From NCBI RefSeq assembly GCF_016859285.1, contig NC_053418.1:19865329-19929328 (forward strand): a stretch of 64,000 bases of DNA, written 5' to 3'. This document shows, in pieces, positions 13,120 through 26,430 of this stretch; the first letter of the stretch is position 1; every line of letters begins with the position of its first letter. Below the pieces are notes generated by a model. It was not told the DNA's origin. It was given only the letters and a program-made list of their open reading frames with translations, and made no database searches. Source of the DNA: Xiphias gladius. Lineage: Eukaryota > Chordata > Actinopteri > Istiophoriformes > Xiphiidae. The translations under genes were made by a program, and so were the position numbers.

Positions 13120-16100
13120 CTAAACATGGAGGAAAAAAGAAATATGGATGAACAGAAACAATGCATGAACTTTGCTCCTGTCATGTCCTCCTGCTGGCCC
13201 TGGGTAAACACCGCTCTCTATGCGAGGTCATGTGAACTTGTTAGCAGCCCAGCTATTCTCCAGTGAATAACTGACCTCTGTGGGGGAGCCTCTGATGAAA
13301 AGGCCCCTAATTTATTTAAAGCGGGACCAGTGGGAAGTCGTGTTCAACCCACTTCATCATCTCTCTTGCCACAACTCCAGAAAGGCCTCACTCAAGGTGC
13401 AGAGTGGGGGCACTGAAACAGGAGAGGACCATTATGAGCCCATTAACTCCCTATTCACCAGGCATCCCTTTTCTTCAGCCAGAGGGTGGAGCTAGGGCCA
13501 GAGAGGTTGTGAAAGGGTCGTTGATTTCACCCTCAAAGTCCAACGGGGCTTGCAGTGGTCTTGTGGTCTCTATAGTGATCTTTTTACCCCCCCTCCTGCT
13601 CATGATGGCCAGTCTAGCTCTTCCATTGGAACACTATGTATTTCAATCAGGTGCTTCAGTGCTATATGGTTGCTGGGGGTGGTGGGTAAATGTGCTTACT
13701 CAAGAAAATGGCATTTGTTAAACAATTGGAAATGTCGATATTTAGAACAATTAAAAATGGCTTTACCTGAGAATGCATGTGATCTGTTATGGTCCTTGTG
13801 TGATGGATATCAAACGCTTGTCCCCAGCATCAAAAGTATCTGCACACACATAGAAAATGCAACATTTTTATATGAAATTACTCTTTTTTTCATTTCCATT
13901 TAAATATTTTCCAGAGGAGTTGAAATATCCCTGTCAGGAATATTAGCCATGCTATATTTTTTAAAAGGGAAATTAACTAGCACCTTCTAGACAGGTTATC
14001 ATTTGACCAAGAATAATGTTTTGTTTTGGTTTTAGTCAAGTTTCTGTGTTGCCTCATTGCTAGAGCAAATGATTCTGTGGAAGACTTCATATTCTATTGG
14101 CTTCTTTTATCAAATGTGCAGTAAGATATAAAGGACTTTCTCATCATGTGCATCGTATTGCCAGGTCATGATTGCTCTACTTTGAGGATAAATTGTCAGA
14201 GATATCCAGGAGACATTTTACATTGGTTACCCACTGTTACCAGAAGCCCCTGAAAACTTTCTTTTAACTCTTACGTGTGTCTATATAAAATCAAATATTC
14301 GTAACTAAATCCGCAACAGACATGACATAACTAAAACTGCTCAAACTCAGGTAGAAAATTGTTCAAACAACAACCTGAATGAGAAAATAGGTTTTCAGGA
14401 CGTTTAAGGACTGTGGAGCTCATATTTTTTTAATTGGAGATATCGAATCAATGTCTGTGAAAATAACTGAAAGATCTGAAGACTGTATCTCTTAAATTTT
14501 TATTCTGAATCTTGCGGCGTGGCCTTTTTAACCCTTTGAGTCATTTGTTGTGTGAGGTTCCACAAAGCCTCTCTTTCATAAATCACTTTTTACATCCAGG
14601 CAGACCTGACAACTGTTCCATTATCCCATCCCACTAGTATTCCAAAGAAGGAAAGTTTGTATCACCCTCTTTTTCCCTGTTACTATGGAAAAACCCACCC
14701 GAAACAATGAGTGTGACTCACATGACTGCCTCATTCTTCCCAGTCATACAATGCTGTAACACGCTGGACTTGAGGGGACTGAATGATGGAGAAGGTCAGC
14801 TACTGAAAGTTGAGACCAGCTCCTAATCAAGTGCACCTCAGAAACACAGATCAGGCCTGCTGCTTCAACATCAAAGGCATGGGGAGAATGAAGGGGAGGC
14901 CATTTCCGCTCCTGCCTATGAGGCAGGCACCTCTCATCTACAGCGGCTAAATGGCCCATAATAACAGTGTAGGCAAAGAAGCCAAGACCAGCGTACAGCC
15001 CTGCATCCCTGCAAATCTGGCAGAAGTAAGCTGTTAAGTGATTCTTAGTCTTTGTGTGCTCAGACTGTGGTCAAAATAAAAACCGAACCAAAACAAACAA
15101 ACAAAGAAACAAAGAAACAAAACAAAAACAAAAAAACATCAGACAACAAAACTGTTGAAGCAAACATTGGTTTTAATAAAATTAATAGGTTCTTTTTCTG
15201 TTCTGTGCAAACTATGGCTTTGTAGCTTGCAAGAAAGTAATGACCAAGTGTGGGCCAGGCTACTACAGAATGAGAGCTGCCCGACACAGTTTGCACTGAT
15301 GAGTTTTCCATGTGGCATTTGCAGCTAAGCATTAAAGTTTATAACCATTTTGGTGCAGACCAAGAAAACTAGGCTGTGCACTAGGTTAGGAGTCAGGACA
15401 GAGCCCATGTGGTGATAGAATCAATGTTCCACTTTCCAGACAACGATGTTACTCTATCTGAGTCGTCATCTCCCAGTAAACTGTGTTACATAAGAGGAAA
15501 AATATGGGAACCGGAGGATTGTGTCTAGAGCAATACCATTACTCCTCAGGCATGACAAATGACCTATCATTGCCCAGAGAAATCACAGACAGTTGATTAT
15601 CTCTCTGACAATAGGCAACACTGCAAACAAGCAGCATTTACAAATAATGGCTTCAAGCAATTTTATTTACAATGTGTTTGACATGGTGGTCCGTATTTAG
15701 ACCAGATCTCCCCCAAGCAGGCTGCTGCTCACTTTAAAAGCCCCATCATGCTGATGAACAAATGACTAGGTGAGTAATTCATTGGCATTTTCAAGAAGCA
15801 CTGTTTCCACACAGGCCTGTTTATTTCAGGAGACAAAAACGTTCCTTTTTCACCTCTACACTGCTGCCATTCAAGCATCAACAGCAGCTGCTGGAGTCCA
15901 TGACAGCTGCTCTCTGTTTGTCAAACTCATGTAGTTCACAATAGGTGTGGCTACATGGAAAATACCTACAAATAGATTATTAAGATGTAGAAATAAAGGG
16001 GCACTCCACTGATTTAGTATTGTATTTAGTATTAAAGTTCCAAAACAGATTGAAGCAGCGATGGCTAAAATAACCTGACTTTTAGTCAAAAATAAGGATC

Positions 16101-19100
16101 TAGCCCCAAAAGCACTGGATCCCCCATTTCCCATAATGCAACTCAATAGCATATTTCATTAGACACTCCCTGCCTCCTAAATGTCTTTCAAACTCAATCT
16201 TTGTAAAACATTTTTTATAATTTCTCTGTGGGACTGAATTGTTGTTCCTAATAAACTAATAAAAGTCAAATTTCCCTTAATAACTTAAGAATTATGGATT
16301 AGTTTTTGTTTTCACTATATAATTAAAATTTGGCACGGGAACTCCCTCCACTCAGAGGCCTAAAGCTTAAACCCCTGCTTCATTGAAGTACCCTCCTGAT
16401 GAGTAAGCTCATATCATAGCAGAATCTGTGCCTCATTTCTCCGGGGAGCAAAAATCAAACAGAGAAATACTCCAGCACCGCACGCATTCCCCATTCGAGA
16501 GCACCAAACACAATCCTACCTAATAAGGAAAAATCAGTGTTGATATCAGGCAAGAAAATCCCTATCCAGAAGTTTGGCTCTCCCTGAGTTTGCTCTGAAC
16601 GCCCAGTGCATTCTTATGTAATTACTGAGACTCAACAGTGGAGGCAGCTATAAGCTTTCACATGAAGACAAGGTTTCGGTATTGGCAGCGTGTGAGCGGA
16701 GGTTGTAACCCACGTATTTACAAGTCAAACCCCTGCTAGGTGAGAGGTCCATTATAACCACTGGATCATATTGTTGTGATGGAAGAAAAAACAGAGCCAT
16801 AAAAGGCCCACGTGCATATCAGATGAGATGATGTCCTGCTTTAGACATGCTTTCACAACACCAGTGTTTTATACTACTAGCTCGCTGAAAACGCATTCTA
16901 CCCTTGCTTTACGTATAGTCCAGCACAGGGTAACTGAGAACTTGCAAAATGAAATTTTTGTGTGGAAATGTCTGCCTCTGTTCCCAGGAAACTCATCCGG
17001 TCTCTCGAAGCACTGGACCAGATGTTAAACTTTGTACACTAATCCTAGAAAAAGAAGTGTATACAGCTCCGTCAACTATACAAACATTTGTGTTGTGACA
17101 TGTTTTTTTTTTTAAAAAGTTGCTTTATTTGGGCATAAGGATTTCCTTTCCTCGTCTTTTCATCCAAAAGGAGCGGACGAGGAACCTGACTATTATCTGA
17201 AGTTGCTGAGCCAGAGCAGACCTACTCAGCAGCCACAAGGTCAGTGAACTTCACCACACCCCTGTGATTTCTGTGAATCACAATGGGAGGTTTCCACAGC
17301 CTGGAACAGCAACACAACAGAAATGAAATGCAACAGAAATGCAGTCATAACACTGTTGCAAAAAAGACTTAAAAATGTGTAACAAGATGAAACCATTTGC
17401 CATATATAGTTGTTATTCAGCACTACGGCAAGGTCAGCTTAAATGAGTGAACTTTGCAATGAGATCAATATTTCTCAACACTCATTAGTCATCAAACCTC
17501 CCACTTTCTTCCATAGAAGGATGAGACCAGGTCTTTCTGAGAAGACTCCGACCTACGATGACCTCTTCCTCAGATCAGGAAAGTGATGATTTGTGGTCGG
17601 AGGGAGATTCGTGTTGTCCATAAATCATCTGTACGAGCAAGTGGCGTCGGAGAATGTGTCGGTAATGGGCAGGGACAATGGACATAAATAAAACAAATAT
17701 AACTGTCACTCATGAATGGATCGCCATTCATTAGCACAAATGTTATCCTCTGCTTCTGTGTGCAGGGTGGTGAGCAGAAAGACAAAGTTAATCATTGACC
17801 CCATAAGGTGGAAACTGCGGCGCACAGTCCGACGAACAGATCTAAGTCATTTACATGAAGGAAACCGGGCAAGATATGGGTTCATTATTTGCTTAAGGTG
17901 GTCATTTTGTTTGGTTGAGCATTGACCTGCATTACATTTGAGCTTAAACACTCTTAGAGATATTGCACAATTTTCAAAAAGTGTAGATTCGGATCTTCTA
18001 ATGAAGTGCTTAGTTCCTGGATATTAACTGAGAACAATGTGACAGACGGAAGGTTAAAGTCTTATCACCTGTTTGAACAAACACAATATTACTGCTGCCC
18101 AACAAGTTACATAAGAAGGTTATAACACTGAAGAAATCCTGCCCGAAAAAGTGGTCAAAAGTAATTACAAGAACATTTTGTGAATAGATAAAGCGGGCAT
18201 TTATTTCTAAACACATTAAATGAGTCACTCTGCAGTTATGTGAGAGATGTTCGAGGTCCTGTAAGGTTGATAGCACAACCCCGCTGCCCTTCTGCAACTT
18301 AGCAGATGTGCAGACGCAGCCCATACAAGGTCCTGGAGCTACAAGTTTATGATATGCCGTTATTGAGGGGATACACACATTTATCAGGAGGGAAGTATTT
18401 CACCTCCTTGTATGGTGCTCCTCCTGTCTGAGCAACAGGAGGAGTCAGCCTGTGTGCTTCTTGTCAATGGAGAGGCGACGTGTTCCCAGGAGGAGCTGCA
18501 CGGCAATAAATCGCAGCTTCTCTCTGCAAGAAGAGCCCAACAGCCCGGCTGAAGTACTGAGCAGTTTTATCAGGTTTGCACGTAAAACAAACAGGCATCA
18601 TATTATTCAAGATAGGTCCTTATTTGTGTGAGTGTGTAAAAGTAAAGTCTGTCACAGAAAGCATGAGAAAATACACAGTAACTAGAGAAAAATGTCACAA
18701 ATCCTCATGCCTGTCATTTTGTATCTTCAAAGCTGAGTACAGCCTGTGGATATGAGCGCTGGCAGCTAGACCCCTCAGTAATATCACAAAGGGAATCAGA
18801 GCCGGCTGTGGAAATCACCCTGACAGTAAGGGGAGCCTCCAATGATGCCTGGACAGTCCTGGGGCCATTAGGCTTGGTATCTGCTGTGGGATGGGAAAGT
18901 ATTCTGACAGAACAAATGGTTTCCCCGGACTCTGCAGCTCACCTGGCAGTTGTCAGGTTGTCTACCCACTGAGCAGAGCAATAAGGGATGGCATGTTGGG
19001 AAACACTGCCCACGGTGCCCTCTCTCTGTCTCCATCTCTCTCTCTCTCTCTCTCTGTGCTCCAGCTGTAACTCACAGCTGCCTCCTCCACCGCTCTGTTT

Positions 19101-19455
19101 CAACACCAAAACTGCACAGATCACATGAGTCAACATGTTTTCAGGTGTACTGCAAAAGCATCCCTCCTCTAATCCCGTGGAGCAGCGTGTAAGCCCTGAG
19201 CATTCAGCATCAACCTGGGAGATGACAGGTTACTCAACCTTCAAAAAACACACTTGCAAAACAGCCGACCAGACATAAGCTCCCATGAGGTCACAATGTT
19301 CACTCCCTGGGATTTAAATCTGTGCTCCCATAGGAAAGAGCGCACTCACCTTCAAAGCGGGCCCTCAACACCTCTCTCTGTCTTGCACATAAACCACCAC
19401 GCTGCAGACCTTCCCTGCTCTTTCTCTCTCTCACTCATGAAACTAGCCAGGACAC

Positions 19456-19460
<5 letters not shown>

Positions 19461-19505
<45 letters not shown>
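19461..19505. repeat. (CT)n microsatellite
   Basis: Pure CT dinucleotide tract; a shorter CT run lies near 19035-19055. Confidence 0.9.
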
Positions 19506-19507
<2 letters not shown>

Positions 19508-19762
19508 AGCCCTCACTCTGCCTGCCTCCGCGGAGGACTTCCCGGTTGACAGGCATCGCCATAGCAACCCACTTCAGCCCCCGTTCAAAAGCCACCGTGC
19601 TCTTGGCTTGTCAGTGAAGCAGCCCTATTGTTGCGATAAGGTGATATTTCACAGCACAGGGTTAACCAAAGGGGAATGCAAATAGTTTATCACCTCCACC
19701 TCCCAGACACTGACCAGTGACTCCATGGCATCCCCCTTTACTTTACCTCTCTCTCTTCTTTT

Positions 19763-19763
<1 letters not shown>

Positions 19764-19823
<60 letters not shown>

Positions 19824-19839
19824 TCTGTGTGTTTCTCTC

Positions 19840-19901
<62 letters not shown>

Positions 19902-19920
19902 TGTGTGTCTGTGTGTGTAT
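19764..19920. repeat. Compound (GT)n microsatellite
   Basis: Two long GT tracts are separated by a short TTTCTCTCTTT-like interruption. The alternating purine-pyrimidine run could adopt Z-DNA. Open frames across it are spurious. Confidence 0.95.
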
Positions 19921-20544
19921 GTAAAGGCCAGGTCTCTGCCTAGCTAAAGGCATGAAAGGAGGATCGGAGATCTTTCTGTACCAGTAGCTCTGGAAGTGTT
20001 TCAGAGTCATTAATCTACAACATGTAGTCAGCCACTGACAGTTGACTCTTCTCCCACGATCACACACACCAGCAATGCTGTTGGATGTAAAGGCTGAAGT
20101 AAATAACCAGAGACTAAAACATGTTTTGCACTTTTAAAGGCAAATTATTCAAAGTACGAGATGCAGTATGTTCACTGATAAGTCAGTCAAATTCCAGTAG
20201 GATGGTTGTTCAATCCACAGAGCCAACAACAGTCATAAAGGAATGAAGCACATTCTCAAGTCCCTCTGTTGCTCTTGCAATACTTGCCCCAAATAAACCA
20301 GGATTTCCAGTTTGCCCGCATTACTTGAAGACAAACGCCGCAAAACCTGAAGTCTAACCTGCTGACAGGCTTGTTTTGGCACTGAGTCTGCAGCAGGTAG
20401 ACTGGATTACAAGGTCCACGTTGCAGGTGAGTGGTCCAGTCACCTGCTTACAAATGCAATGAACTAGCAATAAACTAAAGATAGGACAAAGAATGATATG
20501 TAACCAGGTCGAGTCAGTGGTCTGTCCATTGGTTCAAAAGTGAA

Positions 20545-20548
<4 letters not shown>

Positions 20549-20624
<76 letters not shown>

Positions 20625-20632
20625 TGTGTGTC
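20549..20632. repeat. (GT)n-(GCGT)n compound microsatellite
   Basis: A GT tract to about 20593 is followed by roughly eight GCGT tetranucleotide units to about 20626 and a few further GT units. Confidence 0.95.
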
Positions 20633-20817
20633 TGTGGTCCAGGTAGTATTCATGTTGTGAGGATATAAATCTGTTTACACATTTTGTATTCCTTATGGGG
20701 ACAATAAGCAAGTCCCCATAACATAAATCATTAAAGTCAAAGAAATGTTTTTAAGGTTAGAGTAAGTGTCCAGGAAATTAATGTAAGTCAATGTAATGTC
20801 TTTTGAATTCAGATATG

Positions 20818-20926
<109 letters not shown>

Positions 20927-22016
20927 CTACTGGCCAGTTCCAACTTGAAATGGAGGGACTCAGCTCTTCTCTAAGATTCAGTGGTCTGGCTCGATAGAGC
21001 GGAGTAGATATTCATTTACTGAGCCTATACTCCTCACAGGGTTGTTTTTGCCAAACGGTTGAGCTGCCGAACCTGAAGGGCAAACTGGGCAGTGCAGGCT
21101 TCAGGCAGAGGCTCCCTCCGTAATCTGTGTCCCGCTGGAGCAGACTTTCACCCCGCTGTGACCACATCTGACACCCTGTCACTCTGCAGCTAAATGAGGT
21201 AATCACGCAAGAGATGATTGCAGCTTTGGCCTGGGACTCAACACCTCTCCCACACTGGATCCTTGTTCGCTTTGTCTCTTAACTGAACAAACACAAGGCT
21301 TCACCCTTCCCACCTTCGCTTTTTATTACAGAGGAAAACTGTCAGGACAGGTAGAAAGAGGCATGATGTTTTACCTCAGTCCTTCTGAGATGGATGGATT
21401 CCAGCACAACTTTACTATGCTATAAAGGCCAACCACTGTCCTTTCACACTGAGTGGTATGTGCCAGTGTGTTACTACAGAAGCTCATTGAAAAGCCAAAG
21501 ATTCCAGCCAGTGAATTAATCATGACATACATCTGTTATACAATCAAAAACTACATCACTTGATGACTACAGCCCTGGGCTTTTTTTTAAACTACCAGAT
21601 CCTATCTACTCGGAGGAAACAAGAGAAAGCAAGTCTGCACAAATCACAAGAAAAAATGATCATCAAACGGGAACATATAACTGGAGAGATAGGATTCAAC
21701 AGGTAAACAAGTATTACCATAAACGTGGAGGACAGATAAGAAATTCTGGGGATCACATAATATTGCTTTGTCATTTATACCGCAGGTTGCGCTCTGAGGT
21801 TGGGCTGGTGGAATGTCTCTGAGAACAAACACAAGAGCATCAGGGTTTATTTTAGTGGTAAACAAAATCTTTTTCTGAGCTGTGCATGTCCCAGGACTCT
21901 GGGTCACACTGTTGGCTGACGAGGACAAACATCTCTAGTATAGTCATGAATCCTCACGGGAGCTGCTGCTCTTAAAAAAAACAAAACAAAACCAAAAAAA
22001 AATATATATATATGGA

Positions 22017-22222
22017 TTAGTACATGTATAACAGGAAAATATCCACACACTGAAAGACCAAAACAACAGCTAAAGCCACAACAGGAGGCAGCTTTTGGTA
22101 GGAGGGCTGATGATGACCATCTTCTGAACCACAGATGATAGAAGATTTGGCATCTACTGTAGAAAAGTCCTCCTCATATCTGCCCATTATATAACTGCTC
22201 AACTGTTGCTCAACAACATTCT
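22017..22222 (-). other. Candidate exon with a membrane-spanning open frame (low confidence)
   Basis: On the minus strand an acceptor-like TTTTTCTCAG is followed by an open frame whose first in-frame ATG gives MGRYEEDFSTVDAKSS. About 18 residues later comes a roughly 22-residue hydrophobic stretch (LPPVVALAVVLVF, then VDIFLLYM), and then a stop. The layout is that of a short cytoplasmic tail plus one membrane span, as in exon 1 of many type II ligands. About 320 bp upstream in the same sense is a strong donor, CCT|GTAAGT (exon edge 22543), which could end a 5' exon. I do not recognise the protein. Downstream exon-like pieces near 21.7-21.9 kb could not be joined convincingly. It may be chance, or a 5' exon of sorbs3. 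Confidence 0.2.
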
Positions 22223-22736
22223 GAGAAAAACTGAAAAAAAAAAAAAAACTTGTATCTTGTTTGTCACAGTGGATTCCAGTGGGAAAAAAAAAAAAAAAAA
22301 AATCCAGTGATGAAGGATAGCACCAACAACATGATGCTCAACTTTGTGCCAGAAGCAATCCCTTTCAGATAAAAATGTAACTCAAAACTACTAAATCAAA
22401 GCTACAAAGTCAGTTACATGACAATAGCAGAGGCTGGAAAAACTGCTTTTGAATTCTGAATATTTATTTCCTTGTGATACTAACCCTTGCTCTAGTCACG
22501 GTGTGAAGCGGCAGCACAAGTTGTACATACAGTCGTACTTACAGGCGAGTGCAGGCTGAGCAGTGAGGTCTCCTCAGTGCAGAGGGAGAGAGGAAGTGAA
22601 TGAAAAAGGAGGGAACCACTGCTGCTCTTCTTCGCTCTCCCTCCCTCCCTTTTTCCCTTTTTCAGGCCAACAGAGTGTCTTTTATCTTTGGTGAATGATT
22701 CAGCATGGGTCTGAATGTTTGACTGAGTGTCCGTAG

Positions 22737-22790
<54 letters not shown>
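22737..22790. repeat. (GT)n microsatellite
   Basis: Pure GT tract just upstream, in minus sense, of the candidate 5' exon that ends at 22543. Confidence 0.95.
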
Positions 22791-22792
<2 letters not shown>

Positions 22793-24849
22793 CTATGGCT
22801 TAATGTTTGCATGTCTGTGTGTGAGCACGCACTGTGAAGCTCATCAGGGAGAGGGCGCTCAGTAATAGTTTCCATCCACAGCTGGAAATAATAGAGATTC
22901 CCATATAGGCACAGGCTCAGTGGCACCGCCCTCTAGTGTTTTACATGCAATGGAAGAGGAGTTGATTTCCATAGGCATCGCAAGAAATAGGCCTGAGTGA
23001 CACACATTCTAATAGCATTGTCTAGTCACTGTATTATGGCTTTAGATGTTATGTCTGTCACATTCATATCAAGCAGGGTAACTTCCATGAGATTCCTCAG
23101 TTGTCTTGCTCACCTGTCACTTTGCAAGGTCAATCTGTGCATCCAGGAAAGAGTATTTCTCAATGAAGCTCTAAATACAAATGCATACGCACACATGCTA
23201 AGGCCCACACACACGCAAACACTTGAGAGCCTCAGAGAAGTCTCAGTATTTCCATGTTCTGTTCCAGTACCATGTGAAAACCCCTGCAGCAAAGCCGAAA
23301 GTAGTGCCTTTGCTTTCCTTTTTCAGTCCACACTGTCCTCACAGTAGATCAGCTGAATTCCTGTAACTACAGTGCAAGTGCGAAGTTTCTGTTTAGCCCC
23401 TGAGAGGTTTAACAGTCAGTTCCCACTCCCGCGCTTCCTTGTCCTGAGATATTAGTCTGCAGAGGCCTGCTGGCTCGCTGGATTCTTGCATCCTGAGTCC
23501 AGAAGCAGCTCTCTGCTCTGCCATCCAAGATAAATATTTAACAGGTTGGCTGCAAGATCAGACAGCAAAGGTCACATCTCTCTCTTTTTTTCTGGAGTCC
23601 ATCTTCACGTTGGAGCCAGGCAGCTCCACAGTGACATCTTGAGTTACTTTCAGATGAGAAACATGTGATTAACAGATGTGGAAAGACATATTTAGTTTAT
23701 GATGCATACTTTGCCTTTATTACATCTGTGAAACTAGTTGTTGAAAATAGTTTCAAATTTTATTCCATTGCTGATCTAAAATGTATTTGTAATGTTTATA
23801 AATGGATCATTACTTCTCGTTGATGCTATGCTTTGTGCAAAATTAGACACTATTCTCTGCAACAAACTCACATTTCTGAAAACCAGCGTACAAGTTACAC
23901 TTTGCCAAAATATTCTCTTATTTCACTTTCACAGATTTTATTTTGCAATGGACATTCACACGATAAGCAGAACCACACTGCCTCTTAGTGGTTCTGAAGA
24001 GAACTGTGGGAAGTGAATATTTTAGCAGGGGCACCGACAGATGTCGGCAGAATCGCAAACACGCCACCATCAATCTGCACAGAACCTCATAGAACACCTC
24101 CTACGTCAAATAATACTTATCCTAATAAATATTGTAATATCTACACATAACAGCTTAATGCATTGTTATAGCTGCCTAAGGGCAATGTATAAACGTTCAA
24201 GACAGAACATCTCAATAGACTAAAGTCTGAATGCATATCATCGCTACCACCAATACGTTTGAAAAATATTGTGGAATTTGAGCAGGTCTGTCTATTAGAT
24301 ATGTTTCATGGATCAAGCTTGTGTGACCTCCCCGACAGAGCAGCACACAATAGGACACACACACATTGTTATTTGACTGGACTTCATGAAGAAAAACAGC
24401 AGCTGTTCTCAAACAGTGAATTCCTTCTCTAGATTACATCTCCAAAATAATCAGCATATGAAAGTCCAAACAATAAGTTACCAAATGTTGGTTCTGTCAC
24501 CTGAGTGCAAGGTGCAAAACAATATGTTGCTCTACAGTAGAATTATTTTCGCTTTCTATATTGATGCTGCCTGCTGGCTCTGATTGTGATCTTGTAGGGT
24601 TTCCTTGGCCAGGTAAGGGATGTGTTTCTCGACTTAATGAAAGGCTTCCTTAACTTCAGCACATTCAGGGTCCACACTGTGGCAGCTGTCATCATTAAGT
24701 GAGGCAAGACATTGGGATGCCATGAGAGTCAGAGACAAATCATATCAGTTTTCTCGTATATTCATATTATTATTGGGCTTAGATTTTACATGTGGAAAAA
24801 GAGATGAGAGGAAAAAAATGGTTCCTCAGTATATTTTGCATACAATGAA

Positions 24850-25015
24850 CCTGATCACCCATGCTTATCCAATAAATAGAGCATTCCTCCTCATAGATAT
24901 TGATCATAGCCCACAACGGGTGGCTGAGGACAAAACCTGTTATTAGTCTGATCTGCTGTTTCTTGTGGCGTACAGTATTTACTACTGGAATGCATATTCT
25001 TGACATGCAAATCAC
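24850..25015 (-). pseudogene. Relic of a second neurl3-like gene (Neuralized domain fragment)
   Basis: The minus-strand translation contains LITGFVLSHPLWAMINIY followed by EEECSIYW. It aligns without gaps to LLTGVDLRKPLWAMIDIY and GQTCSIFL in the intact gene 2 kb away. Upstream, similarity continues weakly (MSRICIPVV against VSRGGTMYV) and then fades; no donor at the expected place and no RING exon were found. The PLWAMI-D/N-IY block is the conserved end of the NHR fold. This is most likely the remains of a tandem duplicate. A diverged functional exon is possible but unsupported. Confidence 0.65.
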
Positions 25016-26430
25016 GAGAGTTACGGAAAAGACAAAGCCTGTGTTTGTATTTGGGATTCTTTTTCAGTCAGGCAAAATCTGCAAAACAATCTGCATAGTA
25101 TGTGGAACAGGAGGAGAGATCCAACATCTATTTTATTAAACCTCCATGTACCAGACAAGCAATCATCTATAAGCATATGGAGCTTTTTCAGTTTTCAATA
25201 AAAAAATAAAAAATAAAAAAAACTTTGGTGCTGATGGTGGTTATCTCTTGCACCATCAGCCACTTTTGGTCTTCAAGGTCAAACCACAGACACATGACAG
25301 TATTTTATTGTCACCAGCTTTGTTACTTATTTATTTTAAGCCTGTAAAACCAGAATTGTAAACAAGTAATAATGAAACTAGCGGATTGTTGCGTACATCA
25401 AGTACGAGGAGCCCTGCCCTACGAGGTGCAACATAACTCACGGAACGGTAAATAATTTTTCTAAACACTGTTTTCATCTTAAATTATCAGGGGACAGTCT
25501 CTTCATTGATTGACTAACTGCCTTTTTAATCTTTGTTAACCACCACATGCGCAATGATTAGCAGTTGCAAGTTTAGTTTCATCTGTGGTCTGTCAGGGCA
25601 GAAATTCATGATTTCTGTCATGTGCTACTATTGTGTTTTATTTTCTAAAATTACAAATCATTCTTTCCAAAAATCCACATGCTCTTACTTTGGGCTTGAC
25701 AGTTCATTCTTGACCTTGTAAAGAGCAGCCGACCAAACAATCTCTACTCAAGGTCCACTTACTGTACCGGGAACAAGTGGCTATGTGGAACTTGAATCGA
25801 GATTGTTTCGGAATTTTGGGGAATTTGTATCGTACACACATTTTACAACAAGTATCGGAACAACACATTTAACTAGTATAAGAATAACAGAAAGGAGACT
25901 GATGTGATAGTCACAATAACATTTAATTTTACAGGCATATTTTAATATGATATTTTGATTTAAAAAAATATAAAACAGCATTTCTATACAATTTTTACAA
26001 ATTTTACAAAATTAAAGATTGATTTAAGATTTATAAAATCAATGAGCAAAAATATAATGTACAATTTTATTATTATATTATATGTATTACATTACACCTT
26101 GTGCTGTCCTCACCAGAACAAATCTCATCCCCATCTACCTTAAGAGGTAAAGTTTCACTCATTCTCTCACATGATCAGAAAATACTCCAGTTCACTATCT
26201 TCACATATACATCTCAGTACAACATTTACATAATAAGAGAGAGAGTTGAAAAACATGTGACGGAGGTTCCTGGCTGGGCTTCGACAAGGGACGCTGTGGC
26301 CACACAGTAAACCTCCCCAACCACTGGGCTACAAGGACACATTAAGCAGGTGCCACTCTTAGTGCATTCTTCAGTGCGGTCACTCAGGAGCTTTCTGGTG
26401 TCTTGGAGCTGAGAGCGCCCCAGAGACGCA

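Noticed and set aside
13404-13903. Overlapping open frames of 105 and 117 codons
   Set aside because: Low-complexity, no recognised motif, no matching splice sites, and on the strand opposite to sorbs3.
18010-18378. 122-codon minus-strand frame
   Set aside because: Length is within chance for 64 kb of AT-moderate DNA; composition and content resemble no protein family, and no acceptor or donor was found in phase.
19725-20067. Long open frames over GT/CA tracts (also at 1505-1869, 20514-20997, 22492-22926, 37753-38115, 40814-41455)
   Set aside because: They encode Cys-Val or Thr-His runs produced by microsatellites; there are no domains outside the repeat. The one exception, the tail of the 37753-38115 frame, is discussed as a possible exon.
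20549-20632. CRISPR-like regularly spaced repeat
   Set aside because: It is a plain dinucleotide/tetranucleotide microsatellite without spacers, in a vertebrate genome.
21012-21206. 64-codon minus-strand frame considered as a ligand-domain exon for the 22 kb candidate
   Set aside because: It lacks the expected beta-strand motifs of TNF-type or other ligand domains and cannot be joined in phase with confidence.
25228-25262. Imperfect inverted repeat GCTGATGGTG / CACCATCAGC
   Set aside because: A 10-bp stem is within expectation for this length of sequence, and no other feature accompanies it.
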